A stretch of DNA of 64,000 nucleotides from Neodontobutis hainanensis (Eukaryota > Chordata > Actinopteri > Gobiiformes > Odontobutidae): the NCBI GenBank assembly GCA_024349245.1, contig JALDNG010000007.1:923001-987000 (forward strand), read 5' to 3'. The notes under the pieces were generated by a model. That model had not been told where the DNA came from, made no database searches, and saw only the letters and a list, made by a program, of their open reading frames with translations. Shown here piece after piece: positions 11,815 through 23,301 of this stretch (positions within the stretch are counted from its first letter, which is position 1; the number at the start of each line of letters is the position of its first letter). The position numbers and the translations under genes were made by a program.

Positions 11815-13406
11815 TTCGCTCCAGTTTTACAAACTGTAGCAACAAAACAACCATTTGTTTTTGCATGGTATTAGCTTTAAAGCATTTCCGGTCAGGAGAA
11901 TGCATTTTTAAAAATCACATAAAAACTGTGCGTAAATAGCAGGAAAATATTCAACACAGACTACCATCTCTTGTCTAATTTCATCTATGGGCACACTTAT
12001 AACTACAACTTCTAAATATGCATTTTACAACATTTCATTAAGCAAGATTTACTAAAACCACAACAGATCCAGTAGCAAAGTTAGTAAAATCGTTTTTTTT
12101 TCTTGTTGTTCAAAGGGAGTCCTCTGGCTCCAGAAAAAATACAGAACAGAATTTGAACTTCAAATGACAGAATTTAAATAAAAAAAAAAAAAAAAAAAAA
12201 AAAAAGCATAAATTGAAAATTCGTAGAATATAAAGAAGATCTTTGGTGTCTGGGCTGAGATTGCTGGAGTCTAACTAACTCTCTGAATTGGATATATATA
12301 TAAAAATAAAAATAAATCCATAATTGTGAATAAATAAATTAGCCTTCTCGCTGGAGTATACCAATATTTACAGGAATGTCCTAACGACCCAGTGGGAAAT
12401 AATCAGGAAGCTGGGAGTAGCTGGAAGCACACAGAAAATATGTAAATATAACAGGACAATTGGGAAAAAGGAAAATACTTATTAGCAGTAATAAGTGTTG
12501 CCTGACATTGGCCAACGGGATTCAATATGTAACGTGTATTGTATCCAAAGTATCCAATGTATTAAATAAAAAAAAATAAAACACTGTCTGTTACGGCCCC
12601 TATGGGAATAGATGTGATAATGGCACAATACAATGGAGCTACTCCAATACAGTGATCACAAAAAAAATAAAAAGTAGTATTAAAATATATATGAATATTC
12701 ATAGTCTAGATGCCTGTTTCTGACCAGGTAGGCTACTCTTCTTGTGCGTGATTCAAGAACATTGTAGTTTTGTATTCTAACAAGGACAATAACAGGACAT
12801 CAGACTCTTGCAAAACTCTCAGTTTAGAGGCATTGTGTTTTCTCAGGAAGAAGGAAACAGGTGGAGCTTAGCCTGTATAGTGAAAAGAAAAAAACTTGTT
12901 GAGAAAACACAATCCAGATGGCCATAGGTTGACCATTAGATTCTAATGTCTAAAAAAAGGTAACGCCACCTTTATTATTTATGGAGCACTTTAAAATGTG
13001 CAACTGGTACGTTGCTGAAGACAGATTGGAATGTGTTCTCATAGTTCAATATAAATACTCAATGAAATAATGTAACCAAACAGCATTCATAAAACACAAA
13101 TCATGGAAATATGACAAAATAAATATAAAGTTCCTAAGTTTAAACATCTTCCAAGTTCTCACCAAATGTAGAAATGCATGTGACTCGGGGAACACATTGA
13201 AAACCTTTCATTTTCTATCTGACATTTTCTTAGTTGCAGAAAAACTTGCATGTGCATCATTACTTAAGGCGCACAAAACAACTAGGTTGTAAAGTGAGCA
13301 ATAGGACATTCCGACACACCTCGACCACAGAGACTTTCATATTAGATAATAGACCATGCAACTTCCTTATTTTGGAAGCTACACTTAAGCAAAATGCTTC
13401 TCTCAC

Positions 13407-15844
13407 TTACTTCCCATTAGAAAGGGCCTGGGCTTCCGCAAGGTGCTGCTTTGTTAGAAAGTATTTAAAGAACTCGTACACTGACCAAGCGATGGCAGTG
13501 GAGGGCATCTGATATATAATGCGGGCTTGTACCCCTTTAAAGAAGGCTGCCAGGCCACCAAGCCGGTACACTGTCCTGAAGGTGTTAGCCATCCCGCTTA
13601 AGTGGCCACTAATGTTCATGGAGCTAAGTGCAACATTCTCTTGAGTGTTGAGCAACGTTTTACAAACATCAAGTGGAGTGGTCACTGCTGCAGAAACAGC
13701 ACCTGCTGCTGCACCAGACACTATGTGAGTACCAGGATGGTAAAGTCTGTCAGGGTTCAGTTGTTCCTGCATCAGTTCATATGTAATAAAGTGAACAGCC
13801 TGAAAGGGAATGTTCATGGTCAGCTGTGTGCTGTAGCTGCGATAAAAGGCTCCAATGCCTTCATTACGCGTTACTGTTTGGACACAATCCCAAAGGCCCC
13901 GATAAGGTGAGTTGTACATCTGCATCCTTTGCTTAACCACTAAACCATGGGAAAAAGAAAACAGTCAATTTTAAATAGTATATTTAAATTGAATTCATCG
14001 TATTCATTATTCAGATGAGTAATTCATATTTTACTACCTTCAGCTGGATTCATTAGAGCATCATGAAGAACAGTGGCCACACTACCTGCCACACCTGTGA
14101 ACACATTTTTATGTTAAGCTAATGTTATGTAAAATTGCAGTTTGACTCAAATCTAACAGTGTCACTAACATTATGCGAATGCTCTTAAAATTTTGACATG
14201 TTTTGTTTCTGCAAATATTGTTTTCAAAATGAGTAAAGTCTACTGTCTTTTTCGGTGACGAAAATTGCAGTCTCCTTTTGAATGTGCCAAACTGCTGAAG
14301 AAATGTAGAAACTCGTACCATTTGCTAAATGACTGTTGCGTCCATTCTGAATAACATCACTTAGTGAGCGTTTTACTTTTTCATAGCAGGCAAAGTACAG
14401 AGCATGGGCAGGCCCTGCTCCTAACATAGTGATGTTAAGGCCCCTAAATGGTCTGAAGATCCCTTCAGTCCGGATAATCCTTTTGAGAGCTTCATACACA
14501 CTCCTGTATTGTGCATTTGGGTCTGGCTGCAAGCTCTGCATCCGTGTCTTAAACAAAACAGAAAGAGATTTAACATTAGAACAGTTATTTTAGTTTGTAC
14601 TGATGACTCTGATGGCTTGAAGAGGGCATCTGTTGAGGGTCACATTGTAATCTTCTGCTGTTTTTTTTCAGTAAGAGCTAAGATCTCTCAGCAGCAATGA
14701 TGCCCTGTTTAAATAAAATGTTTAAATGAAATGAGCCTCAGAGCTAGTATGGGAAGCAATGGCTATCATGCCAAGTTCTTTAGACAGCCCAAAGTGTATT
14801 TTTGTTTGTGAAGACATTTGGAGCTTGTTCAGGAGATAGACCATGTCCTCCTCCTCAGTATGTTCCTTTGGGTTTCCTTCCTTCAGTTGAACAAGAATGT
14901 ATCAATTACTTTTCCATTAAAGATTTGAGAATTATGGGGATCCAAACTTGGTAAACGACTTACTAGATAATTTACTTATCATTGACATTTGAATTAGCAT
15001 AGTTTTTTAAAAAAGTGTTATTTTTAAGATTTTACACACATATGTTTTTAGTCGAGGTGCCTGGTGGTCAGGGTGAATGGTGACAGAGTGGTCAGTCATG
15101 TCTCTAAAAAAAACGCCCTGCAGTTATCTGCCGATTATCCAGGGTGTACCCCCAAAGCTTCTAGAATAGACTCCAGCCCCCTGCAACCTGTAAAAGTTGT
15201 AGAAAAAGACTGAATAAACACTAAATTACATTATATTCTTTTATTTATATTAAATTCATTTTCCAGTTTCCATTTTGACAGGCTTGCTTGGCTTGTTCTG
15301 AAACTTTATTTTACTAATCACAATGACAGAGGAGGGAATACATTCACACCCACTTAGTAAGGCGGACTCAAAATGTGCACAGACATGATAAGACCACCCC
15401 TAACCTTTAATATAGACTACTCCCTGGCTTCTTCAAAAGCATGATGTCTAGAGAGATTGTAAATTTGATCATTGTTCAAAATGTTTGTTAGCACTCTTAT
15501 TATTATGAATACTAATTAAATAAGTAACTTATTATTATCATTTATTTTAATTGTCTATTTTTGGTTATTAAAATGTCAAATGAACAGTACTGACAATATA
15601 ATGACTTTGTGGGAAGTGTGTTTATTAAGTTTTATCCATGAAACGTTTGAAACCAGCTAAATGGCCCCTAATGTTAGCACAACACTACATTGTTAGAAAA
15701 CAATAGCATAGAAGACAAAGGGTTTGGGAGCAAAGTTCACAATTAAACAATTAAAGTTTTTCTATTTCTTTGTAGACTCAGCAGTTCTTATTTCCAAAAA
15801 GCTCTTTACTCAATTTTGCCTTAGACAGTTAGACTTATTAATAT

Positions 15845-15876
<32 letters not shown>

Positions 15877-16713
15877 TAGAGGATAGTGTTAATAATTATT
15901 ATTATTAACACTAGCCTCTAAAATAATAGACTGCATTATAATATAGATGCACAGGGTTCTGAAATTGAAAGGCCAACAGTGTCCTATAAAAGTAGTTATA
16001 ACTCACAGGGCAAGGCAAGGTTATGTTCGTTTTAAGTGTCAAGCCCGTCTGACAGTTGTGGTCAAGTTAAACGCTTTACTAAAAACTTATGAAATCTATG
16101 GAAAACGCATAAAACAAAAGCATACTTTTTAAAAATTGTCTAATCAAGTTATAAATGTCATGTTCCAAACTTTATTTCAAAGCAGCCGAGTTTGACATCT
16201 CAAGTGCACTAACGGCGCTAACAATATAAGTACTTACAGCAAATCGAAACAGATGTGTAGCAGCTTGTTTTAGATAATCTCGACATTTTTTATTGTGTCT
16301 GATTATGGTAACTGGCAAAACTAGATTGTTCAGTTCAGTTCTGGCACACATGCTGCGTGAGTAAATTGGCTAACATTGAAGCTAACTAAAGACGGGCTGC
16401 TTCACTGGTTTCCTGTTACAGCTGCTTGAAGTTAGCAGCGCTCTGTAGCCTCTTAATAATGAGTGCCCTTCAGAGGCTGGAACAATCAGGACAGTGTTGT
16501 CGATTGTGTGAGCGTTACCTTGACAGAGTCCACGGGGTACATCACAGTGTGCTCCAGTATGCCTGCCACGGCTCCCGCTGTCATGTGGGTCGTTACTGGG
16601 ACATGAGGTGGCAAGCTCTCGTAGTCCTCATCACTATTCGAACCAGCCTGGTCTTTGCTTTTGACCTGAGACATTTCAAGTGTTGCCACCACTCCGTCCG
16701 AGCGTAACTCCAT
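13407..16713 (-). CDS. slc25a37: Mitoferrin-1, mitochondrial iron carrier
   Basis: Inner-membrane mitochondrial carrier that imports iron for haem and Fe-S synthesis, chiefly in erythroid cells. Four coding exons on the - strand: 16713-16519, 14547-14319, 14094-14038, 13939-13407; all junctions have GT/AG and sum to 337 aa (human 338). The three carrier signatures Px[DE]xx[KR] are present: PVDSVK (60-65), PAEVVK (158-163) and PLDVCK (249-254). The THMTAGAVAG stretch (42-51) is the mitoferrin-type first helix, and VVKQRMQMYNSPYR is typical of mitoferrins. Identity as mitoferrin-1 rather than mitoferrin-2 (SLC25A28) rests on the entpd4 and nkx3.1 neighbours. Intron 1 (about 2 kb) holds an AAT repeat and a near-perfect palindrome. 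The upstream side at 16.86-16.92 kb has two CCAAT motifs. Confidence 0.95.
15110..15235. repeat. Tail of a common teleost repeat in slc25a37 intron 1
   Basis: 'ccagggtgtacccc' and 'gactccagccccctgcaacc' are hallmark words of the 3' part of the repeat whose 5' words occur at 9008-9165. Confidence 0.55.
15847..15876. repeat. (AAT)n microsatellite
   Basis: About ten AAT units in slc25a37 intron 1, directly beside the palindrome at 15877-15920. Confidence 0.9.
15877..15920. repeat. Near-perfect 20-bp inverted repeat
   Basis: Arms 15877-15896 and 15901-15920 (left arm begins TAGAGGATAG, right arm ends CTAGCCTCTA) are reverse complements with one mismatch and a 4-nt loop. Located in slc25a37 intron 1. 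Confidence 0.8.
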
Positions 16714-16925
16714 GCGTGGGGAGCTCTTGACAGTTGTTCTTATGTTTTAGATAACTCTGGGAGAGGTCTCGTCGGCATGCATATCCACAACATCATAACG
16801 ATAGACTGCGGGACCCACCGCCAATGCGACGTCACTGAGAGGGCGTGTCCTGCTCGCTATCATCCAATCGCGTTACAGATACGTGAAATGTGGGTCGTTT
16901 CATTGTTTGTAATAGCCAATCAGAA
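16714..16925 (-). promoter_or_regulatory. Probable promoter region of slc25a37
   Basis: GC-richer stretch upstream of the ATG at 16713, with CCAAT boxes (on the + strand) at 16864 and 16916 and a GACGTCA CRE-like motif near 16829. Position and motifs suggest the promoter; no start site can be fixed from sequence alone. Confidence 0.4.
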
Positions 16926-17131
16926 GTTCTCCTGGTGTTGTAGTTCAATCCGTAACTGTTTTAGGCTGGGCACTTCTGAATGGGTTTGTCACAATCATTT
17001 GAGGACACGAAAGATCAAGGATCAACATTTACAAGAAAACAATGGTCTATACTAAAAAAAAGTTTAATCTCAGTGTTCCTTACAAAAACATAAGTTAAAT
17101 CAACCTATTAGTCATTTTTTCAGAATCTCTC

Positions 17132-17137
17132 TTTATT
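17132..17137 (-). terminator. Candidate poly(A) signal of entpd4
   Basis: AATAAA on the - strand about 1.3 kb after the entpd4 stop, only about 420 bp from the slc25a37 start codon. If used, the entpd4 3' UTR (17.1-18.4 kb) contains an A run and a long TA repeat. Another AATAAA lies near 17497. Confidence 0.35.
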
Positions 17138-17964
17138 CAATTTTATTCACCAGACGTTGATTACAAAAGAACCAATGAGTAGGACTAAATGCAGTGCCAT
17201 ATATTGTTCAGAACATGATCCCTTAAGGCCTACACACAAAGCAATGTGCAGTGTCACTGAGGGAGTGCCAAGTAAGCAGCACTGAAAAGTATAAGTGACT
17301 CAACACTGGACACAATTCCTACCACTAAATTCCTAAAGTAATTTTTAAAATAATTTTCAAATTAAAGAGCTGAAGTCAAAAGACAAACAACAGAAGGCAG
17401 ATATAAGTTTCAGTGGGATTTTATAGAATTTTGCACACAAGGCAGAGCAACCATCAAAGATAAGACAAACTGAACATAACTGAAACATAATAAACATTTA
17501 TTTAGATTCATCTGTGCAAACATATATGCATTAATGGACCATGTGCTGTGCGCTCATTTACAGTTCAAAGTCATACCAGTGACACGACAGCTTCTGAAAA
17601 GAAGACCCGACAAAACCCATCTCCGAAGAGTTTTTCCTGACAGTGACAAGACATACAGTATAGAATATTGCACTAGAAGAGCTAATAAAGTCTTAGTCTG
17701 ACAAATTTAAATAGGAAACAAAACAACAGAAAACACATGTATAGAACTGTCCTGTTGAGTACTGCAGGTCTTTCTTCATAATGCAGGTGTACGCCTATCA
17801 GTAATTGAATTGTATTGCATTTGAGGTTTGTGTAAAAATGCTGACTGCCTATTGCATGTCAACTACAAATGTGATCATGCAATGTACATAAGGCAACAAT
17901 AAGTCAAAGTACCATACATAAATTAAATGTGCAGTTCACAAAGGCCTTTTGGGAAATCAGTTTT

Positions 17965-18057
17965 AAAAAAAAAAAAAAAAAAAAAAAATGTGTATATATA
18001 TATATATATATATATACATATTATATATACATATTACATATTATATATATATATATA

Positions 18058-18137
<80 letters not shown>
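17965..18137. repeat. Poly(A) run and (TA)n microsatellite
   Basis: 24 A residues (17965-17988) followed by about 145 bp of TA with a few interruptions. It lies in the presumed 3' UTR of entpd4, where the transcript would carry a long UA repeat. Confidence 0.95.
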
Positions 18138-18140
<3 letters not shown>

Positions 18141-18438
18141 TATTTTTTTAAATAAGACTAAAGGCAGCCACGTTTAAAAGTGGCAAAAATATAATGTTCA
18201 GAAAAAAGCAATAATTTAACATAACTTAAAAACAAAATTTGATGTTGGCTCAGTGGACTAAACAGATCTCCCTCAAAAGCCATTGTGTACCATTTCAAAT
18301 GTACCATTTCTCAAAAATTGAGCACGTAGGATGGATAGATTTCAAAAGCTTGTCCAACAAGCAGATGAATTAAAGAAAATGAGTGAGATTGGCTTTGGAA
18401 AGTCAGGCTTGCTGTCCAGACTTTACGCTCTACAAAGT

Positions 18439-21400
18439 TTAGAGGTTAATAGGCAGTGTGGGTGAGCCAAGGCCTGCTTCCAACCATGTTGCTGAAGAGG
18501 ATGGGCTGCAATGCTGAGCGGTGCGCCGATGGATTCGTCGAAGTCGTAGTAAGTATAGCATAATTGATAACAGCACAATGAAGAAACAAGCCAGGAATAA
18601 GTAGTGGTTGTTGACAAAAGAGAAGCTGTGCCGCCAGTGGGAATGTAATCCTTTCAGACTTTCCTGTTGGATGTCCCTAAAAAGACGCATAAATTATTTG
18701 TTAAGACTCATTTAGGGATCCTCAAATTGATCCTTAGGGTTAGCAGTGCAAATTTTAATCTGGAAAAACTATGAAGTTTTTGGAATACAAGTTATATTTG
18801 CAAATGACCCAAATAATGATTGCTGTCAAAACACAACTTTTTGTCTTGGCAGTAAAAAAAATGTCCATAAAGGATGATATGACTTGATCTTACCTCAAAG
18901 GCAGAAACCTTGTCCTGTAAAGTATTGCTCCTAGAGTCCACTGGACCTCCTTATCATAAACTAAGAGGGCAGTCTTTAAATTTTTGTAATTGCTTGGAAA
19001 AGAGAAGCCTGTGTGCAGTACTTCATACATCCATGCTGATTTAAAACACTGGTACCTGAAAATATAAACACAGCCTGATAAAAACTATGATATTCATAGC
19101 AAGCCTAATTTTCAAAGAATATGATAAGCTTCAAAAAAAGGTATTCATTCATGCAACTCACTTGAGTCTATGAAGATCAGCATGTGAGGCATACAATCCA
19201 GAGTCAAATCGTTCCCTCAGTGTCTTCCACCGGGTGGCACAATAGTTCTGTTTATGCAAAAAAAAATTTAAAATAAAAATAAGACATGATATGGTATAGT
19301 GATTCTACAAATGAAAGAGTCAAAATTAAAACAGTGCAAGAATAAATACTGAAAGGAATTTCACCTTAGCAGCCTGTAAATACTTGGTAGCTTCATAATC
19401 TCCTCCCATTCGCAACACATCTTCAGTACAATAGTAGAATTCTGAGAAGCCATAAAACTGGCTGTTGCTGTAGTCAATGGCTGGTTGATAGACACCGCTG
19501 AGGGACGTTTGAGTCTCATTGCTTCTGTTAAGATACGGCTGAAGGAGTTGTCTGCATTGATCAAAATCCCCTGTGCCTCTTAGATAGAACTTTTGCGTCG
19601 AGGGCCCGATCACATCCTCAATGTCAGTGGGTAGACAGGGGTCAAGGAGAGGAGACTCTGTGGTTTCACCAACATGCTGACCTAAAAGCCTAAATAAAAA
19701 ATAGTAAAAGTCATAAGTAATAGAGTGTAAATAACAGGTTAACAAATACAAAAGACAATTGTTGGCATCTCTTACATGTTACGAGTGATTGTATTTCTTA
19801 TTATATTCTCTTCATATCTTTGACGTGCTGCATTTCCACCAAAACCCAAGAATGTGGACACGTAAACACGATAAACATGCTCTGTGCGATGCACATCACA
19901 ACCCAAGTTGAATTCAGCGAGTAAGTTTTTTGCAACTTCCTCCTACAGACAAAAAATGTAATTAGAACTAAAAGAAAATTGCTGCTAAACATTAGGAAAC
20001 AAAAGCAGAAATGAACTACAAATTTATCTGAGAAAATACATTATTATTATACTATTCATGATAGTAAAACTTTGTGTTCATGTTTTTAGTGGGAAAGTAC
20101 AATGTTAACATCATAATAAACATGTTTAACCCATCTAACCCTCTGCTTATTGTGAATGTTCAATGGTAACACCCTTTTTTCCTTTTCTTTCAGTCATGCA
20201 GCAGTCTCACAGTGATGAATAGAGAGCAGTTCATCTCCACGAGATAGAAATGGTGCATTAAAGGTTTAATCAGGAAATGATAGTGAGAAGTTGAGGAGGG
20301 AGAAGAACAAACAGTGAGCAACAAAAAACAATGACAGCGCAAAACAGAATTGATTGTGGATAATAACCTGCTGTGGAGAAGCAAAGCTTACAGTTTTGGG
20401 GACTTCATATGCGATCTGTGTGGAGACACCACCCATGTCCAAGACACCAGCAGTCCTTTTCCTCATCACTGCCTCCTGCTGATCGCTGCCAGGGACATTA
20501 ACCTCAACAACAGGTTCCCCATCTCAAGATTTGGCAGGAAACGGAGACAAAAAAAATTAATTTGTCTCTTTTAGAAAACACAGATGAAGCTTTCAAAAAA
20601 AACTTCCACAGGTCTTTACCATTGTGCACATGGTTAAACCGTCCAAGGACAAAGTTGATTCCAATCCATGCATAAACACCTAAATTATGAAGGTAAATTA
20701 GAGTTATTGTATAAATAAATGACTAATGCTCCCTAAGTGAGCCTTTAAATATCAAATAAAAACACAATCTCACTGTGTGTATACCAATATTTAAGATGTA
20801 GTGTTTTTTAGCATGTAATACTTATAAATGTTAACTAGTTCACCTTCTTGTTTTCCAGATATAACTTCCACATGAGAATCAGAGAAAAGAAAGTTGAAGT
20901 GCACTGGGATATCTGTTCGCAGATCCTCCAGAAGTGCTTCTTGTTGACTGATTTTAAAGTTTGAAGAAAAACGTGTCAAATAAATTCTTTAAAGTGTCAC
21001 TCACCACAATGAGGCTAAACTATTTTAGTTACAAAAATATACCTCTCAGGCAGTATTCTCATTCCAGCAGTGCACAAAATGTACAGGGGTGTTTCTTGGT
21101 GCTTATTTTTAGGAATATGTTGGGCTGCAAAGCTTAACAGTGGATAGATATAATCACTGGCTTTTTCAGGTGTTACAGCCAGTTCAGAGATACCTAGAAA
21201 ACAAATCACATATTCACATTGTAAAGTGGGAAAATGAGTGTATTATTGTTTTGGTTTGCAGCACGGTATCCTACCTGGTTTTATTTTCATGACCACTGGT
21301 TTGCGGTGTTCATCTCTCATTTGCCGGATGTCCAACAACTCATGGGGGTTACCATTGTGCTGGGGCCAGCAATACACAAACACTCTAGAGCCACTGCTGC

Positions 21401-21839
21401 CACAGTCCACCACCAGGCCATAATTCAGGTTGGGGTTACTTGTGTCAGTTGCATCGATATCAGTCACCCTTGCCAAATGCCTGTAACTTTAACAGTAAAA
21501 TGTGTTCATTACGTCAACGTTACTAGTAAAAACAATTAGTTTGTATACCTGTGAAAATGATTTTCCTTTGAGAGCCAGCTGACAGGACCCTTTCCAGTTA
21601 CAAGCAGCAGGTAAAGAAGCCCTATGACACCAAAAACCAGTCCACTGAAAATCAGCTGTCTAATTGAAGGGACTAAAAGTCGGGGAAGAGCCTGGGATGG
21701 TAGGCTGAAATGCCACGCAGCTGGGAAGAGGCATGAAAAGCTTATCCTGTCAACATAAATAAGACAAAAGTGGATGATTATGCACTGTCAGAGTTAAGAC
21801 ATAAGACATAAGACCAACAACGACAAACTACCTTCCCAT
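18439..21839 (-). CDS. entpd4: Ectonucleoside triphosphate diphosphohydrolase 4
   Basis: Two-pass apyrase of Golgi/lysosomal membranes that hydrolyses nucleoside di- and triphosphates (UDPase type). Twelve coding exons: 21839-21832, 21746-21549, 21480-21275, 21193-21043, 20947-20844, 20679-20620, 20522-20368, 19942-19776, 19689-19365, 19247-19162, 19055-18894, 18676-18439. They join in one frame to give 619 aa (human 616). Apyrase regions seen: DCGSSGSR (94-101), LCTAGMR (177-183), SGKQEGVYAWIGIN, and LDMGGVSTQIAYE. A hydrophobic helix at about 34-52 and one near 564-583 are the two membrane anchors; the C terminus RLRRIHRR matches the human protein. The first coding exon contributes only 8 nt and is part of a 48-nt exon (21832-21879) preceded by an upstream exon ending at 22447. 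An upstream ORF overlaps the start (see findings). Confidence 0.96.
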
Positions 21840-22446
21840 GATCAAGATTGTCGTCAACGTCAATTAACTTGCCATCGTCCTAGTAGAGAGATCTGGTTCT
21901 TTCCACCTCCCCATCCCGTTTCTGTGACTTAAATTCATTAACTGTAAAGAAAGTACATGTTAAACATGTAGTTCGTCTAATTTGGTAAAGTTTTGACCTT
22001 GCCACTTCAAGGCCCAGTATTTTGTAAAAGGGGCTCAGGAGAAAATTAGGCACAGGTAAGTGTATGACTGCTAATGGAGTCAGGATAAACACTTGTTTTT
22101 AAACAAGGCTTCTGACTAGGACTGAGCTGACAACTATCTCCTAGTTATGTATCCACGTTAAATAAACGTATCCATGGTAAATAAATACTCTTACAGTAGA
22201 GTTTTTTATTTTATTTATTTTTACTAATTAACTCTTTCAACTGATAATGTTTTGCCAGTGTCATAACAAAACTGTTGAAAATAACAACCATCTATGCTGG
22301 TATTGCTTAAGTTACATGTATTGGCTGTTGAAATTAACATTTTCGTAAAGTGAAAGCGCTAACGACAAGTCTTTTACCTCAAATCACATCATAGAGTTTT
22401 AACACCTTTTACGTACTCACGAAATAGGCAGAAACGTAATCTTTAC

Positions 22447-22540
22447 CTCAATAAACATGATCATTGGACATTTCTGTGCCACCAGATGCTAACTGCTGGC
22501 TAAAGGCTAGCGAGTATGTGGCAGGTTTCGACGGTGTGAC
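22447..22540 (-). other. Probable 5' noncoding exon of entpd4
   Basis: A strong donor (GAG|GTAAAG) at 22447/22446 can splice to the acceptor at 21880/21879. Only the 3' edge is supported; the upstream limit is a guess. The exon holds two in-frame ATGs at 22464 and 22458 that start an upstream ORF. Confidence 0.45.
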
Positions 22541-22987
22541 GTGACGTGTTGACGCAACTGTGGTGCATTTGGTTTTGATATTGGAACCGCCCGAATGAAA
22601 CCAAGCCTTGTACAAATCTACAAATCGTACAAATGCAAAAAATTAACTCCGCCCAACACGTTTTTCTTCTTTTCTGTGAGCAGCAACCAGCGGTATGGTG
22701 CATTAACGCCATCTATTGGGATGAATACTGTTCACGTAAGTTTGAACTATTTCCAGCTCAAGTGTGTTTCTGTAATGTAGGCCTGACTGTTCTACCATGT
22801 TAATAATTTCTACCATCCATGTTAATAATTTATTTTATTTCATTTATATGTATACATTTTTTGTTAATATAATACTTAGTTACCATGTTGTCATGTAGCC
22901 TATGTCTATGTCTCTTATGTAAAAGTATTAATGAATTCTATAATCTTCAGTAAATTATAGCAGTCTTATTTAGTAAAAATAGTAACT

Positions 22988-22993
22988 TTTATT
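22988..22993 (-). terminator. Candidate poly(A) signal of the LRR gene
   Basis: AATAAA on the - strand about 310 bp after the stop codon of the leucine-rich-repeat gene. The 22.55-22.98 kb stretch between it and entpd4 exon 1 shows no gene. Confidence 0.4.
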
Positions 22994-23301
22994 ACACATT
23001 TCAGACATACTGCAAATCACCACATACAAATCTATTAAGATACTCAACAGTAAAGTATGTCAACCTTACATTGTTTTTACTAAAGTCAAATGTGTAGGCT
23101 ACTTTATAATTAAGCATAATGTTTATACTGGAGCTTAACTTGATCATTCACAGCCCTCATTATTTATTATTTACACATTTTAAAATAAACACAAGAAAAC
23201 CTTTAACAATAACCACAAAAATACAAAATCACTAACTACACTTTTGTAGTTAAGTATTAAAAGTATTTAAAAGGCAATTTTTTTCTGAATATCAAGAACT
23301 A

